From NCBI GenBank assembly GCA_002286855.1, contig NRSV01000047.1, positions 938 to 64,937 on the forward strand: a DNA stretch of 64,000 nt. The letters run 5' to 3'. The stretch comes from Bipolaris cookei. Its lineage: Eukaryota > Ascomycota > Dothideomycetes > Pleosporales > Pleosporaceae. The position numbers were made by a program, and so were the translations under genes. This document shows, one piece after another, positions 1 through 10,784 of this stretch; position 1 is the stretch's first letter, and each line of letters begins with the position of its first letter. The notes under the pieces are model-generated. The model was not told where the DNA came from and searched no databases. It saw only the letters and a list, made by a program, of their open reading frames with translations.

Positions 1-803
1 CTCTTTGTATAGGTATCAAAGTGCTCTAACTAGGCAAGAGCAAGCTGATTATTCATCCAGCCATTGGGACTGACTTCAAGGACCCAGTCAGTAGGCAGGT
101 CTTTGAACCAGACGTCGATAAGCACTTTGCCCGCAAAGATAACGAAGGGGGGTAGCCGGCGACCTAACGCGCCTACGCCTTGGATTACAGTAACCCACTG
201 ACGGTTGCCTGGCTGTATCCGCTTCTTTTTGCCATATCCTTCTGAGCCTGTGATAACTAACTGTGATGATATCTTGCCCATCATGAAGCCAGTTTCGTCA
301 AAGTTGTAGATATCGTCGTCTACGATACCCCACTTCTACTTTGTCGCCTCGACTAGATCGAACCAGCGCTGGATAGCTACTGGATCTTCGCAGGCAGCTC
401 GCTGGTGATCATAAGGACGGCTCCAGCGTGTACGGAGCTTAGGGGTTCGCTTAACAAAGTTATCAAACCAGTTCTTGCCAACAGGGTCGCTGGCGCGCTC
501 ATGCAGGAGTTTATCAGCCATTGCTCGAACATCAGGCTTTGTAGGCGCAAATCCTCGTGTAGACTCTTCGAGAATACGCTCTACTATAACCTCCTCTTCT
601 AGCTTATTCAGGCGCTTTGAAATCGGTTCACAGTCGCGTCGAAAGCGTCTCCCGGCGCGTCGATGTTTAAGAGTTGATTCAGGAAGATTATATATTCTAG
701 CAGCACGATAACTACTTTGAACGCGTTGAAAATTAATATCAGAAAGAGCAAACTGTATATCTGCTTCAGTATAAGTAGATTGGGCGTTGTGTTGTTAAGG
801 CAT
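1..803 (-). pseudogene. Pogo/Fot1-type DDE transposase relic, cut by window edge
   Basis: The minus strand reads as one long transposase frame broken by stops. Starting from an ATG at 803 there is a psq/CENP-B-like helix-turn-helix region (SYRAARIYNLPESTLKHR), then a segment with KNWFDNFVKR, then the first catalytic Asp in YNFDETGF (about 290-330). The frame carries TAA at 795-797 and TAG at 336-338, both explicable as CAA/CAG to TAA/TAG by C-to-T change. The C-terminal half, with the other two catalytic Asp residues, lies outside the window. It is a dead copy of a Tc1/mariner-superfamily pogo element. A second copy of the same family is at 63582-64000. Assignment to the superfamily is firm; the exact family name is not known. 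Confidence 0.8.
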
Positions 804-873
804 CTTGCGTTTTCGTCTGAACGTTGACGCGCTGGTGAGGATACGCTTGCTCGCTTGTGAACCACGTTACTAT

Positions 874-3366
874 CTATTGACGCCGTCGTCTCTTACGCGG
901 GCCAAGACTTTTCCAGGCTTTAGAAGCCGCGACTGCTGCAGCACGTTTAGGCAGCGGCTTGGGTACATCTTCACACTCAACAAGTGCGTTCTGAGCGTCA
1001 ACTTGTGCGAATCTCTCAGTATAGAAAGCCTCCATGTCTCCAAAGTGATAGTTCCAAGCCATGGTTGGTGTGCAAGAAGCGAATAGTCCTTGCGTGGCAA
1101 GAGCCATATTCCGTGCCTCCACTAGTTCTATAGGATCCTCCTCTTGCCCGGTCTCTGCTAGAAAGTTGGTAGCTGACATCATATCATTACACTGGCACAG
1201 AACAGGTTGAGATCGTCGACCTTCAATATCAGCTAAAAACTCTTCTAGTGTTGGAGGTCGCCAGACAGGAGACGGGGCCATGGTGACTGACACAGCGACA
1301 GCTACTGGCGGGGATGAACGAGGAGATGTGAGTGAAGGTAAAGGAGCAGGTGCTAGAATTGACACAGATATACAAGTGGTCACAGGGCCTGCGCCTGATA
1401 TAGATGTAGGAACTGAAACAGTGACTGAAGTGGTGACTTGCTGCAGAGCTTCGGTCAGTGTTTGGCCCTGGGGTTCATGGTAAGGCTGATAGCGAGGGAT
1501 AGAAGGCGGTACAGGTCTTTCGAAAGCTGAGGGGTCTCGACGAGTAGATGTTTCATTTCTCCTTGGTGCACCCCTTGTTTGAGCTATGAGGGGCTCTAGA
1601 ACAGACTGGTATGGCCTAGGGGATAGAAATACTGAAGGTCCTTGCTCGCGTTGATAGCGCCAGTGATCATCATAGAGATAGTTTAGTCGTAGTGTAGACT
1701 TCGCAGCTATCACTTCTTGCAGTGTATGGCGGCATGGAAGACCATTGGTTTTCTCGAAGAGGCCTGAGCAAGGATGCCCACCATGGCCCTGACTTTGCTC
1801 TTTCTGGTGTAGCAAGTCTTGTTGCCTAATACGCTTAATAGCTGGTGGTGTGAGAATATCATGGATCCCATATGGTAAGAAGGGCATTAACTCAAGCTTA
1901 TGCTGAAATTTAGTACTATGTCTTGAAGAAGCGATCTCCTTTTTGTACTTGTTATATTGACTCTTGACCATCTGCTCGATCCTCTCAACAACACAAAGTA
2001 AGTCACCTGTTGAAGTCATAAGATAGTCCTTTAGGACCTTATGCATTCCTTCAACAGGTGAACTTGTAATCGTGCTATAGTGTCGGTGGTGAGAAGTCCA
2101 TGCAGCTGCCCACTCCGTGCGTGTTAGGTATTGGTTCTCTTGCAAGTACCTGCAGAGATCTGCCTGATGGCTTTAGTCTTTAATTAAATCATTCCATTTA
2201 AACTGGAACTCTAACGGCCTCTTTGCGTAGACTAGCTGCTCTAGTTAGCGAGGGCTAGATGATATAACTAGTGTCGGCTTAGAGTGCTCGCAAAAACTGG
2301 GGGTAGTATACCTGAGTCCAGCGTTTCATAAATAATTTCCTTTGATCAGCAATTATCTGTTTTGCTTCTTTTGTCACACCATCAGCATCTTGCCACGTTT
2401 GCTGCGCTTTTGTCTAGACATTCTTCTTGATATGCCATACACACAAGAGCTAGCAACTCTTGGGAGTAGCGAGCGTGCTGCCATCTTTAGAGCTTCTTCC
2501 TGATCGCTGATGAATACACGCGGTTGTTGCACGCCAGTCTTGTGCAGGAAACTTGCGATCGCCCAATAGTAGTCTGTATATGTCTCATTGCTAAGAAAGC
2601 AGAAGCCTGCAGAGAAGAATGTCTGCAGGTTAGTGCAGCCAAGGATGTGTAGTAGAGGGAGTTTGTACTTGTTAGTTCGATATGTGCAATCCATTAATAA
2701 GACGTCAGGGTTTGCTAGTAGAAGCTCGACCTGCTTCTGGTGGGTGAAGAAGAGGTTCTGAATACGATTATTATCATCCTTCTTAACTGCAAAGATCCAG
2801 TCTGTCGTGGATAGATCGTCTAGTAGTGTCTCAACCGGGCTTCTTCCATTGAGATGCTTTTCCCTGATAGCCTTCCTCTCGCTGCGGATATCGGTGGCAG
2901 ATATCAGTGTGTCCTGGTCTTCTCTCTGGATAGCAGCTAGTATCTGCATAGGCCGCACGCCAGCATGGGTCATTGATTGTATGACTTCCTTTTGTGCTGA
3001 TGTACGTCTGCGGTAGACATTTTGCGCGCTTGAGTTGATTGACTGGGAATGGTTGCCGTCCTTGTTCTGTACTTCTAGCTTCCATTGATTGCTGTGCTTT
3101 ATCCTGAAGATAACAAGCCTGAAAGGGCATCCTGTTGACCGCGTACTTGTGCTTAGAACCTTTGCTGTTGACTGGTAGTTATTTCTAAAGCGATCGCAGT
3201 GGTAGTAGTAACGTGTTTTAATAGCTGAGTTATGAGGCCAACTTCTTTTAAGGACAAAGCCATAGCCATGTTGTATGCCGTGCGCTCTAAGCGCGCTGTA
3301 TGCTTCTTCGTAGGAACCGTATAGCTGGTCTGGAGGGGGGGTAATGTTGCCCATATCATTCAACAA
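874..3366 (-). pseudogene. Mutator-like (MULE) transposase relic with FAR1 and SWIM-type domains
   Basis: Two minus-strand open segments (2374-3366 and 874-2145) form one broken transposase. The N-terminal 100 residues resemble a FAR1/WRKY-like DNA-binding domain, with Cys and His in RYYYHCDRF and STGCPFRL. The MULE core follows: VLLMDCTYRTNKYKLPLLH gives the first Asp and FISDQEEALK the second. After about 2440 the frame shifts; in the shifted frame CVWHIKKNV continues and meets TAG at 2414-2416. The downstream segment carries a SWIM-like zinc motif (CSGLFEKTNGLPCRH, about 1720-1765) and a Pro/Ser/Thr-rich tail. No terminal inverted repeats were found. It abuts the pogo relic at 1-803. Frame damage makes it non-functional. 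Confidence 0.85.
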
Positions 3367-3977
3367 CAGGAGAATAAGCTAGATAGCTACGTTTTTCGAT
3401 GAGCGTTTACCTGCAGTAGATATCTAGTGATGTTGCGGATGTAGCGGATTCGAAGATTACGCGCTAAGCTAAGTTGGAGAGAAAGTTTACACTAGCACTA
3501 GCGTTGGGGACAAATCTCATCTTGGGGACAAATCTCAAAACCTTGGGGACAAATCACGTCAGCCGGGTGGCAATCGCGCATGAACGAGCGCGCGACAACC
3601 ACCACAAGGCTGGTGGTAACTTACTATCCCCGTAGTAGCACTAATAAGTCTAGATAATTTATTCTGTTAACCCAAGAGGATCTGAGGAGCTAAGCGCAAT
3701 GCTGCATAGCATGCGCCTGGGTTTTGGCATAATAAACGGCTTTACTGTGCACGACGTGCAGACGTTGACAACTTGGTATTTTTTATATCTCAAAGTACAG
3801 AAGCAGTCTAAAGTAGGCTAAGAAACTATTACCTGAAGACGATAGATGAGTCTGGAGCGCTCGGAAGACCAGAGTTGTTTAATCTCAAAGTACCTGTAGT
3901 CCGTCTCGTAATGGGGTGCGTCTCGTGACGTAGGGATGGACGTTAAGTGAAGTATTGAAGGGTTGCTCCATTGGCTT
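3367..3977. other. Intergenic: MULE 5' flank and 3' side of the exchanger gene
   Basis: Apart from the triplicated motif at 3504-3558, I see no gene or further repeat here. The stretch separates transposon debris from the first core gene, whose stop codon is at 3978-3980. Confidence 0.6.
3504..3558. repeat. Three direct copies of a 16-bp G-rich motif
   Basis: TTGGGGACAAATCTCA occurs at 3504-3519 and 3522-3537, and a variant ending in CACG at 3543-3558, with spacings of 18 and 21 bp. It lies upstream of the MULE start codon. It could be a subterminal repeat of that element or a protein-binding array; no inverted partner is visible on the other side of the element. Confidence 0.7.
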
Positions 3978-6900
3978 CTAGCTAACACTACTACTATATC
4001 CCAGTACCTCCACAAGAACATTCACACCTGTACTCACAGACCACAATGTGACCAATCCCCAGCCAATAACCTTGTCCATCTTCCATTTGCGCAGAGGCAC
4101 CGCAATGAGCAGACCAGACAAAGTGAGGAGTAGCGTCGCACCAGAAATGACCAGTGTAGTGCTGACAGCAATGTGATAAGGCCTGAAATGCACCGACTGA
4201 TCCGGGTGTTTTTCGTGTCGATGTTCTCCCTTGGATATCACCATGTAGCATCCGCTCAAGCCCACGCCCAGCAGAATGTTAAGCATAGGGCCGCCGAAGC
4301 AAGCCGAAAGAGCCATGATGGGAAAGCCGAGACGCGCGACAGTAATGTCCGCAACAAGGTCACCAAGCGAGTTTCCAACAGCGAAGATGGTGAGACCCAG
4401 GATTGCATCAGACATGTTGAGGATGACGCCCAGTGTGCGCAATACACCAACAACTTCGTTGGCGATCGTGCTAATCCATGCGATAGCGACAGCAAATCCA
4501 AGGAAACAAAGCGCTGAGCGCCAGCGAGGTGGTCGGGACGGAGACGTGGTGAGCAGAATCAGCGCCAGAATACACAGTGAAGCGATCAAGGAGTAAAGTG
4601 TATGATGTAGTAGAGCGCGAGGGTTGTCGGGTTCCATGTTTGCCCAGAAGACCAGGACGATGAACAATGGTGCCGTGAATATCTGCACAATGACTAGCCA
4701 GCGATTCCACTGTGTCGGTTCGGACAAACTGAGTGCCGGGACCTGCTCAGGTGATTGCGCGAGTGCCTCTGTGCCTGTAATGTATACTTGAGGTGGGTGA
4801 CCGGCATTGATCGAGGAAGAGTTGTTGTTGCCCTGGGGCATGGATAAATTGGAGGGTCTGTTATCCTTGGAGTACGTAACGTTATCTGATCTATCTGGTG
4901 GCAAAGTAATAGAAACACTACGGGCATGTGAATCTGTACTGCCAATGTGGGTTGATGGAGATGTCGGTAAACCAAAGTCGAATGAGGGCTCAGGATGGCT
5001 TGTCTCAGTGTCGTCCGACGGAGGTTCAACCACGGGTAGTGTGATTGTAAGTAGAAACACCGGTATACTTGCTACCAATCCCAAGATCTTGTCAAAAAAG
5101 CTTTTGCTTTTCCAATTGGTCAAAGTTGGAAAGAGGGTTGCGAGGAGCACGTAGGGGGCAGGTAGAAGATTGGATGGCCACCATCTAGGGGTTCTTGTCT
5201 GATCAAAAAGACCAAATGAGTTTCTGGGGAAATACCCCGACACTGAAGATGCACTAGGAGACGGCGGGCGAAGGCTTGCTGGTCTCGAAGCTGATTGTGC
5301 CGACCAAGGATAGTCAGTGTAAGCGGGAAAAGGAATTGGCGGAGAGCTAGCATCTGGCACGACCAGTCTCAAACTTGGAGGCGATTGGCGGTCGCTGGCT
5401 TCTATGACAGGCGAGGAGAAAGGACTGGGTGACGATATGCCTTGGCGGACCAATGCCCTGTTATCACCGCTAGGTGGTGCGAGCCTGTTGGATGAAGTTG
5501 GCCTTGTTCTGGGCGTATTTGAACATGGATCGTATGAGGATGGAGAGTTTGGTGGAGACAGAGAGATAGTTGGCGACGGGGGAGCGTTCAATAACGTGTC
5601 TCGGTCGTTAGGGGTTGCCGATGCAAGTGTTATATCAGGCACAATCTGTCCCTGAAGGGTGCTAGGTTGCAACAAGACATTGTCGATGTCATTGGTCGAC
5701 ACCGCTCGGGTTCGATTACCCAGACCATAGTTAATGTCAAGGTTTGGTCGGCTCGCATGTGCCAAGGCATCAGAGACACTGGATTGGGCGTCAAAGGGAG
5801 GCTGAGCGGTAGCGTGAGTTCCTTGTGAAATGTACTTCTGCTGCTGAGCAGTGGTATAGGTCGGATCGTCAGAGTATCGACGAAGGTTGATGGGCATAGA
5901 CTGAATATTTCGTGACTTCTGCAGCGAATACAGCACAGCCCTGAACTCGAGGGCTCCTACCAGACTGGGACGAATGGGCGTGTGCGTGTTGCGACGCGAG
6001 TTGCTGGGTCGGTTGACGCGCATGTTGTTGGTTAGCTCGCCCATCCAGCGTTCGCGCTCTTCTTCATTGTCATCATCGTCGATCATGCGCTCGTCACTGC
6101 CGGCATTTTCGAGCATGGAAAAGTCTTCGATGGATATGCCGTGACTTGGAGTTCTGCTATGTGCCGATGTTTCCTCGTCATGGTACTCTTGAATTTCTTC
6201 CTCTTCGCCATTAGGCATGACATATTGGTTTCTCATAGCGGCAGCCCTCGCCCGTCGCGCCTTCCTCAGGTTGAGCCACCAGTGCCAACTCACAACAAAA
6301 GCGACGTAGAACAGATAAAAGGCAACCATGCTGATCGCTTCCCAGAGATGCAACTTGCCGTCGATGATGAAGCCCATGCTGAAGGCGGCGGCGACAAGGA
6401 AGAAGCCAACGTCACGGACAAAGCTCTTGCGGGCGACTTGAAAGGGGCGAATGAGGGCCATGGAGCCTGAGACAACGGCAGTGATGAAGCACGCAGCGCC
6501 AATAAGCTCGCCAACAGCCAGACTTGCTGCGTGGGTGCGGAAGGCAGCAAAGGTGGAGAAGACATCGGGACTGCCATTTCCAAAGGCAAGCAAGGTTACC
6601 CCAGCGAGGCTTTCGCTCATGCCCAACATGCGCGCAATAGTGTTGAGGTTGACGCAAAAGAAGTCGCTGGCTGCGATTCCAATGGTGCTGAAGAGGAGAG
6701 CAAGCCAGAGAGTCATGAGGGCGAAAGCAACTGGCTTTGCGTGAGGCAGGCGACAGTAGTAGAAAGTCAGGTACGAGATGACTCCGGCTTCTTCATCGGG
6801 GCAGTTTGTACGCACAAAAGCGCACTGGTCGTAGGCATGGTGGACGAGGCGGCATTCTTGATCCAGGATAGTCACGTCCCTCTTATGCAGCAAGACAGAT

Positions 6901-7046
6901 GACGTCGCGCCTGGACGAGCCTGTGTCTTTGCCCATGCAAGCAACGAGATGAGGGTAATGGCGAGGATAGTGAGGGCGAAGGGGCGTGCTGAGTAGCGTG
7001 GGCGCCGCCATCGCTGGACAGTTTGAAGTATAGCGTCGCGGTTCAT
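3978..7046 (-). CDS. Cation/Ca2+ exchanger, CCX/NCLX (YDL206W-like) family
   Basis: A predicted antiporter that exchanges Ca2+ for monovalent cations across an organelle membrane. The single exon gives 1022 aa from the ATG at 7046; an in-frame upstream ATG at 7154 would add 36 residues. The preferred start precedes a hydrophobic N-terminal segment. Alpha-repeat 1 contains the GNGSPD signature (about residues 156-161) within several membrane helices. Alpha-repeat 2 near the C-terminus contains FAVGNSLGDLVAD followed by FGGPMLNILLG. The paired GNG(S)PD and GNSxGD motifs are the hallmark of the CCX group. A hydrophilic Ser/Pro/Asp-rich loop of over 350 residues separates the two membrane halves, much longer than in animal NCLX. 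The gene is divergent from BRN1. Family assignment is strong; membrane location (vacuole, ER or mitochondrion) is not visible. Confidence 0.88.
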   Translation of the reverse strand: MNRDAILQTVQRWRRPRYSARPFALTILAITLISLLAWAKTQARPGATSSVLLHKRDVTILDQECRLVHHAYDQCAFVRTNCPDEEAGVISYLTFYYCRLPHAKPVAFALMTLWLALLFSTIGIAASDFFCVNLNTIARMLGMSESLAGVTLLAFGNGSPDVFSTFAAFRTHAASLAVGELIGAACFITAVVSGSMALIRPFQVARKSFVRDVGFFLVAAAFSMGFIIDGKLHLWEAISMVAFYLFYVAFVVSWHWWLNLRKARRARAAAMRNQYVMPNGEEEEIQEYHDEETSAHSRTPSHGISIEDFSMLENAGSDERMIDDDDNEEERERWMGELTNNMRVNRPSNSRRNTHTPIRPSLVGALEFRAVLYSLQKSRNIQSMPINLRRYSDDPTYTTAQQQKYISQGTHATAQPPFDAQSSVSDALAHASRPNLDINYGLGNRTRAVSTNDIDNVLLQPSTLQGQIVPDITLASATPNDRDTLLNAPPSPTISLSPPNSPSSYDPCSNTPRTRPTSSNRLAPPSGDNRALVRQGISSPSPFSSPVIEASDRQSPPSLRLVVPDASSPPIPFPAYTDYPWSAQSASRPASLRPPSPSASSVSGYFPRNSFGLFDQTRTPRWWPSNLLPAPYVLLATLFPTLTNWKSKSFFDKILGLVASIPVFLLTITLPVVEPPSDDTETSHPEPSFDFGLPTSPSTHIGSTDSHARSVSITLPPDRSDNVTYSKDNRPSNLSMPQGNNNSSSINAGHPPQVYITGTEALAQSPEQVPALSLSEPTQWNRWLVIVQIFTAPLFIVLVFWANMEPDNPRALLHHTLYSLIASLCILALILLTTSPSRPPRWRSALCFLGFAVAIAWISTIANEVVGVLRTLGVILNMSDAILGLTIFAVGNSLGDLVADITVARLGFPIMALSACFGGPMLNILLGVGLSGCYMVISKGEHRHEKHPDQSVHFRPYHIAVSTTLVISGATLLLTLSGLLIAVPLRKWKMDKVIGWGLVTLWSVSTGVNVLVEVLGYSSSVS

Positions 7047-7707
7047 GGTCACGACATGTTCTTTAGACGGTCGCAAATGTGGTTCGGCAGCGCGAAGGAA
7101 GGTGGCGAGTCGCAGTGGATAAGGCTGCGAACTCGAATGCTTTGGGGGGAGCAATTTGGGCGGGTGTCACAAGACGACGGAAGACGGAGCGCGAGGCGTT
7201 TGAGCAGAGGCGGGCGCTGCTGTCGCCTGGGCTATGATAGGTGCAATAGTCGGCGTGCTCAGACGAGTGGGCGGAGAGCGGAAGCGGTTGCGCGATAAGG
7301 ACGCTGGAAGTGTAGAAGAAGTAGAAGAAAGTAGGCTGGAAGGGGAAAGAAGCGACGGCGCGGAACGACGACAAGCAGCAGGCCAACAGAGGCCCTGCAG
7401 CGGGTGTCGTCACTCGGGTGGATTGGCCGTTGTCGTGTCGTGGCGTTGAGGCGTTGAGGCGTTGAGGCGGATGTGTGTGGCGTTGAGGCGGGCATGTGTG
7501 GCGGTGAGGCGGATACGTGGCGGTGCACATCTGTCCAATTTGGCCCCCCCGTCGCGTGGTAGTTGCAGGTTGTTCTTGGCGCTCTGCCCTACGCTCGGAC
7601 CCTGGCCTGGCTGTTGACAAACAACACCACCAACACCACCACGGCTTGGACTTCCCGCCGGCGCCCCCCACTACAAAGCCTATCACGTCCACCTACCCAT
7701 AGCAGCC
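7047..7707. promoter_or_regulatory. Divergent promoter region between exchanger and BRN1
   Basis: 661 bp lie between two divergent start codons. The region holds the G-rich minisatellite at 7441-7530 and short homopolymer C tracts. No TATA box stands out. ORFs on both strands here have no recognisable domains. Confidence 0.5.
7441..7530. repeat. Imperfect minisatellite of GTTGAGGCG-type units
   Basis: Three contiguous 9-bp units (GTTGAGGCG) at about 7445-7470 are followed by spaced variants (GTTGAGGCGG, GGTGAGGCGG) separated by ATGTGTGTGGC-like linkers. The array lies in the intergenic space between two divergent genes and so may vary in copy number between isolates. Confidence 0.7.
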
Positions 7708-10240
7708 ATGCCGCGTACGGCAAAGTACACGACGGCTGCCTCACCGCAGAAGACGCCAATCAAGTAGGCCGACTCGCTCTATACACGTCGCGCCCTTGGG
7801 CCCGGCTAACTCGCATAGAGTACCCCTCAACGACGACCGCCGGGAAAAGGCCAATCGCCGCCATGCCCAGAATGAAGCCCAGCGTAACTCGCTCCGAGCA
7901 TCGACTGCCACGCCCGCCAGGAAGCGCATGTCGCTTGCGGCGGGCCAGGACAGCCCCCACACTCCCTCCCAGGGCCAGGATGGCATGCCCGACATTACAG
8001 GTACAGCAGTCACGCCAGGCAAGCGTGTCATGCCGCTACTAGCCAATTTCGAAGAATGGATGAAAATGGCCACGGACAATGTACGCCCATGACGACACAC
8101 TCGATGCAGATGCTAACATCTCAAACAGAAAATCAATGCCAACAACTCATGGAACTTTGCACTCATCGACTACTTCCACGAAATGTCATTGCTCAAGGAA
8201 GGCGATGGCGTCAATTTCCAGAAAGCGAGTTGCACACTGGACGGATGCGTCAAAATCTATACCAGCAGAGTCGACAGCGTCGCTACCGATACTGGTAAAC
8301 TTTTGAGCGGACTCGCAGAGAATGCTGGCAGAAAACGCCGTGGTGATGCCGAAGACGGAGAAGAGGGTGATGACGATGATGGTGAAGGAGAAGATGGCGA
8401 GGATGGCCAGAAGAAGCGCAAGAAGAGAGCTGCACGTTCCGCCGAAGCCACCCTTGCATCCTCGTTTGCTCAGTTGCAGAACAAGAAGATGGAACTCGAG
8501 TTCTCTGTAGACCCACTCTTCAAGAAGGCATCTGCCGATTTTGACGAAGGAGGTGCAAAGGGTTTGCTGCTCAACCATCTGGCCATTGACGGAAAAGGCA
8601 GAATTGTCTTCGATAGCAGCGATGATGCGGGTGACGCCACCGCTGAAGATACACGTCCAAGCGCAGGTCTCGAGGATTCCCGCCAGCAGTCGCAGGAGCC
8701 ACAGGATGCGCAGTCGTTCGACGATATCGACATCAACATATCAGGACTGGCTGCCAAGTACTTCCCCAACCTGTCCCGGCTTGATGAACAAGATGTTTGC
8801 CCTTCAATGAAGACTTTCGATCTTGGGGATGTAAATGGTTCCATGGACCTTCCGTTCCTTAAGGCCCCTGATGACTGGCGCGACGACGTCAAAAACAAAG
8901 ACGAAGAAGAAGATGAACCCGGTAATCGATCCGGTCTTTTCCTCGATGATGAAAACCCTATGGGTTTCGATGATGATGACGTGAACATGGGTGGTTTTGA
9001 CCTGCCTCCAGAAACTGGCTTTGGTGAAGGTGGTGAGGTCTGGGCTCGTGAAGCTATCCGGGATCCACAAGCTCGCGTCCATACCATGGGCATTGAAGAC
9101 AATGAGGAAGCCGGAGATGGGGGCGAGGGTGCTGTCGGTACTGACGCTCAGTACGGCGTCTCCATGGTGCATGGTCGCGACCAAGAACAAGAAAACATTC
9201 TAAGCTATTTCGACCAAGCCCTCAAGAAGAGTTGGGCAGGACCGGAGCATTGGCGAATCTCGCGAGTCAAGCACATGGGTAAGGCAGCTCCGACAGTAAA
9301 AAGGAAAGAAAAGGAACCCTTTGAGATTGACTTCGCTGCACCCATGTCGCAGTCATTGGCAGATATGCTTTACACGCCTGCAACGTCGAATTCCACCATA
9401 TCGCTACCAAAAGCACAATGGAAATCGAAGTCGCGGAACCTACTTCCAGACGACAAACATTTCAACTCTAGACAACTACTGCGGCTGTTCCTCAAACCCA
9501 AAGCGCGCATGGGCCCGCGAAGGGAAGGACGACGAATGCAGCCGCCAATCAATGAACCTGCACATGGTCATGTTGATGAAGCATACTGGGCCAACCAAGG
9601 CAACGACATCGAAGATGGTGCACCACAAGGGAACTACGATGCAGACTTCTTTCAAGACGACGGTTTGCCAATGCCGGGTGGACCTATTGACGACGATGAA
9701 GATTTTGCAGATGCTCGAGACCATTTCTCACCCGCCCCTGAAGTCCCGAATGCTAGACAGCCCCTGGATGGTTCATTGCCAAGCTCACAAGCTGACGCAT
9801 TTGGTGCGCAATTAGTGACACAGAGTCGCAGATTCCGACCAGAATATGTCCAGTACGCCCGGGTGGCAAAGAAGGTGGATGTGAAGAGGCTAAAGGATGA
9901 GTTGTGGAAGGGCATCGGGCTCGAGGGCGTAAGTACTATTCGAGACATTGATTACTTATACATTCGACCAGCGAGTTAACGCAACAAACAGATCTCCGCG
10001 CCACCCAAGCCAGATGCTATCGACGACCCGGCTGTCAAGGCAATCGATGGTTCCCTGACCTTCACCAAGGTGGTCAATAGCCTGCAAGCCGTGTACCCCA
10101 AGCAAACAATGGCAGATATCTCTACAAGCTATTGCTTCATCTGCTTGTTGCATCTAGCAAATGAGCAGGGACTGGTGATTGAGAATCAGGAGAACTTCGA
10201 AAATCTCACCATCCGAAAGGACTTTACGGCAGAGGTCTGA
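7708..10240 (+). CDS. BRN1: Condensin complex subunit 2 (Barren/CAP-H/Brn1)
   Basis: Kleisin subunit of condensin that bridges the SMC2/SMC4 heads and drives mitotic chromosome compaction. Four exons: 7708-7763, 7819-8080, 8129-9928 and 9992-10240, giving 788 aa. Introns are 55, 48 and 63 nt; the second has a textbook TGCTAAC branch site at 8111-8117. The first exon is 56 nt and is easily missed. Signatures of the Barren family: VPLNDDRREKANRR near the N-terminus, then FALIDYFHEMSLLKEGDGVNFQKASCTLDGCVKIYTSRVDS, acidic central linkers, FEIDFAAP, LLPDDKHFNSRQLLRLFLKPK, and a C-terminal winged-helix part (TFTKVVNSL...ISTSYCFICLLHLANEQGL). All exon joins keep phase. It is convergent with the gene ending at 10785. 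Confidence 0.95.
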
Positions 10241-10784
10241 CATGGTGTATCAATAGGAGATAGAGGGACAAGCTCAAATTTACCAACGAGTCAATGATGC
10301 AATTCAATGAATGATGGATTTTGAACATTTACAAGATCGATTTTCAGTTCCTAGTATCTGCTCGATTCACAAAGCTTATTGTGACTTTATGTTTGAAACA
10401 GGAAGCCAGCACATTGGAGCTTTGAGCATATCCCAAGATTACAGCAACCGATCAAGGAGCAGTGACTAGCAAACACTAAGACAAAACTCACAAGACACCG
10501 ACACACAAAGTATGCTAATACAAGACTGATCAAACAAGAGGTTGCTATAGAATGTATTAAAATCCAACGTCAAATCAAAACAAAAAAACATTAATCGCAA
10601 CAGGATGGTATCTTCGCACATGGGTTTGCACCTCCGCAATCCACATGAAGAGCAGACAAGAAGCAAACGCCAAACCCATTCCTGGCAGCTTGTTCAGTCA
10701 ATCAATCAATCAAACCAAACATATCAAACACATAAACACATTAAACGCATCGAACTCGTCAATCACCCAACACCTCTCCTTCTT
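10241..10784. other. Convergent intergenic region
   Basis: 544 bp hold the 3' ends of two convergent genes. A short tandem of CAATCAAT at about 10698-10712 and A-rich stretches are visible; there is no gene. Confidence 0.5.

Noticed and set aside
5404..6902. Plus-strand ORFs inside the exchanger gene
   Set aside because: Antisense shadows of a single long coding exon; no independent features.
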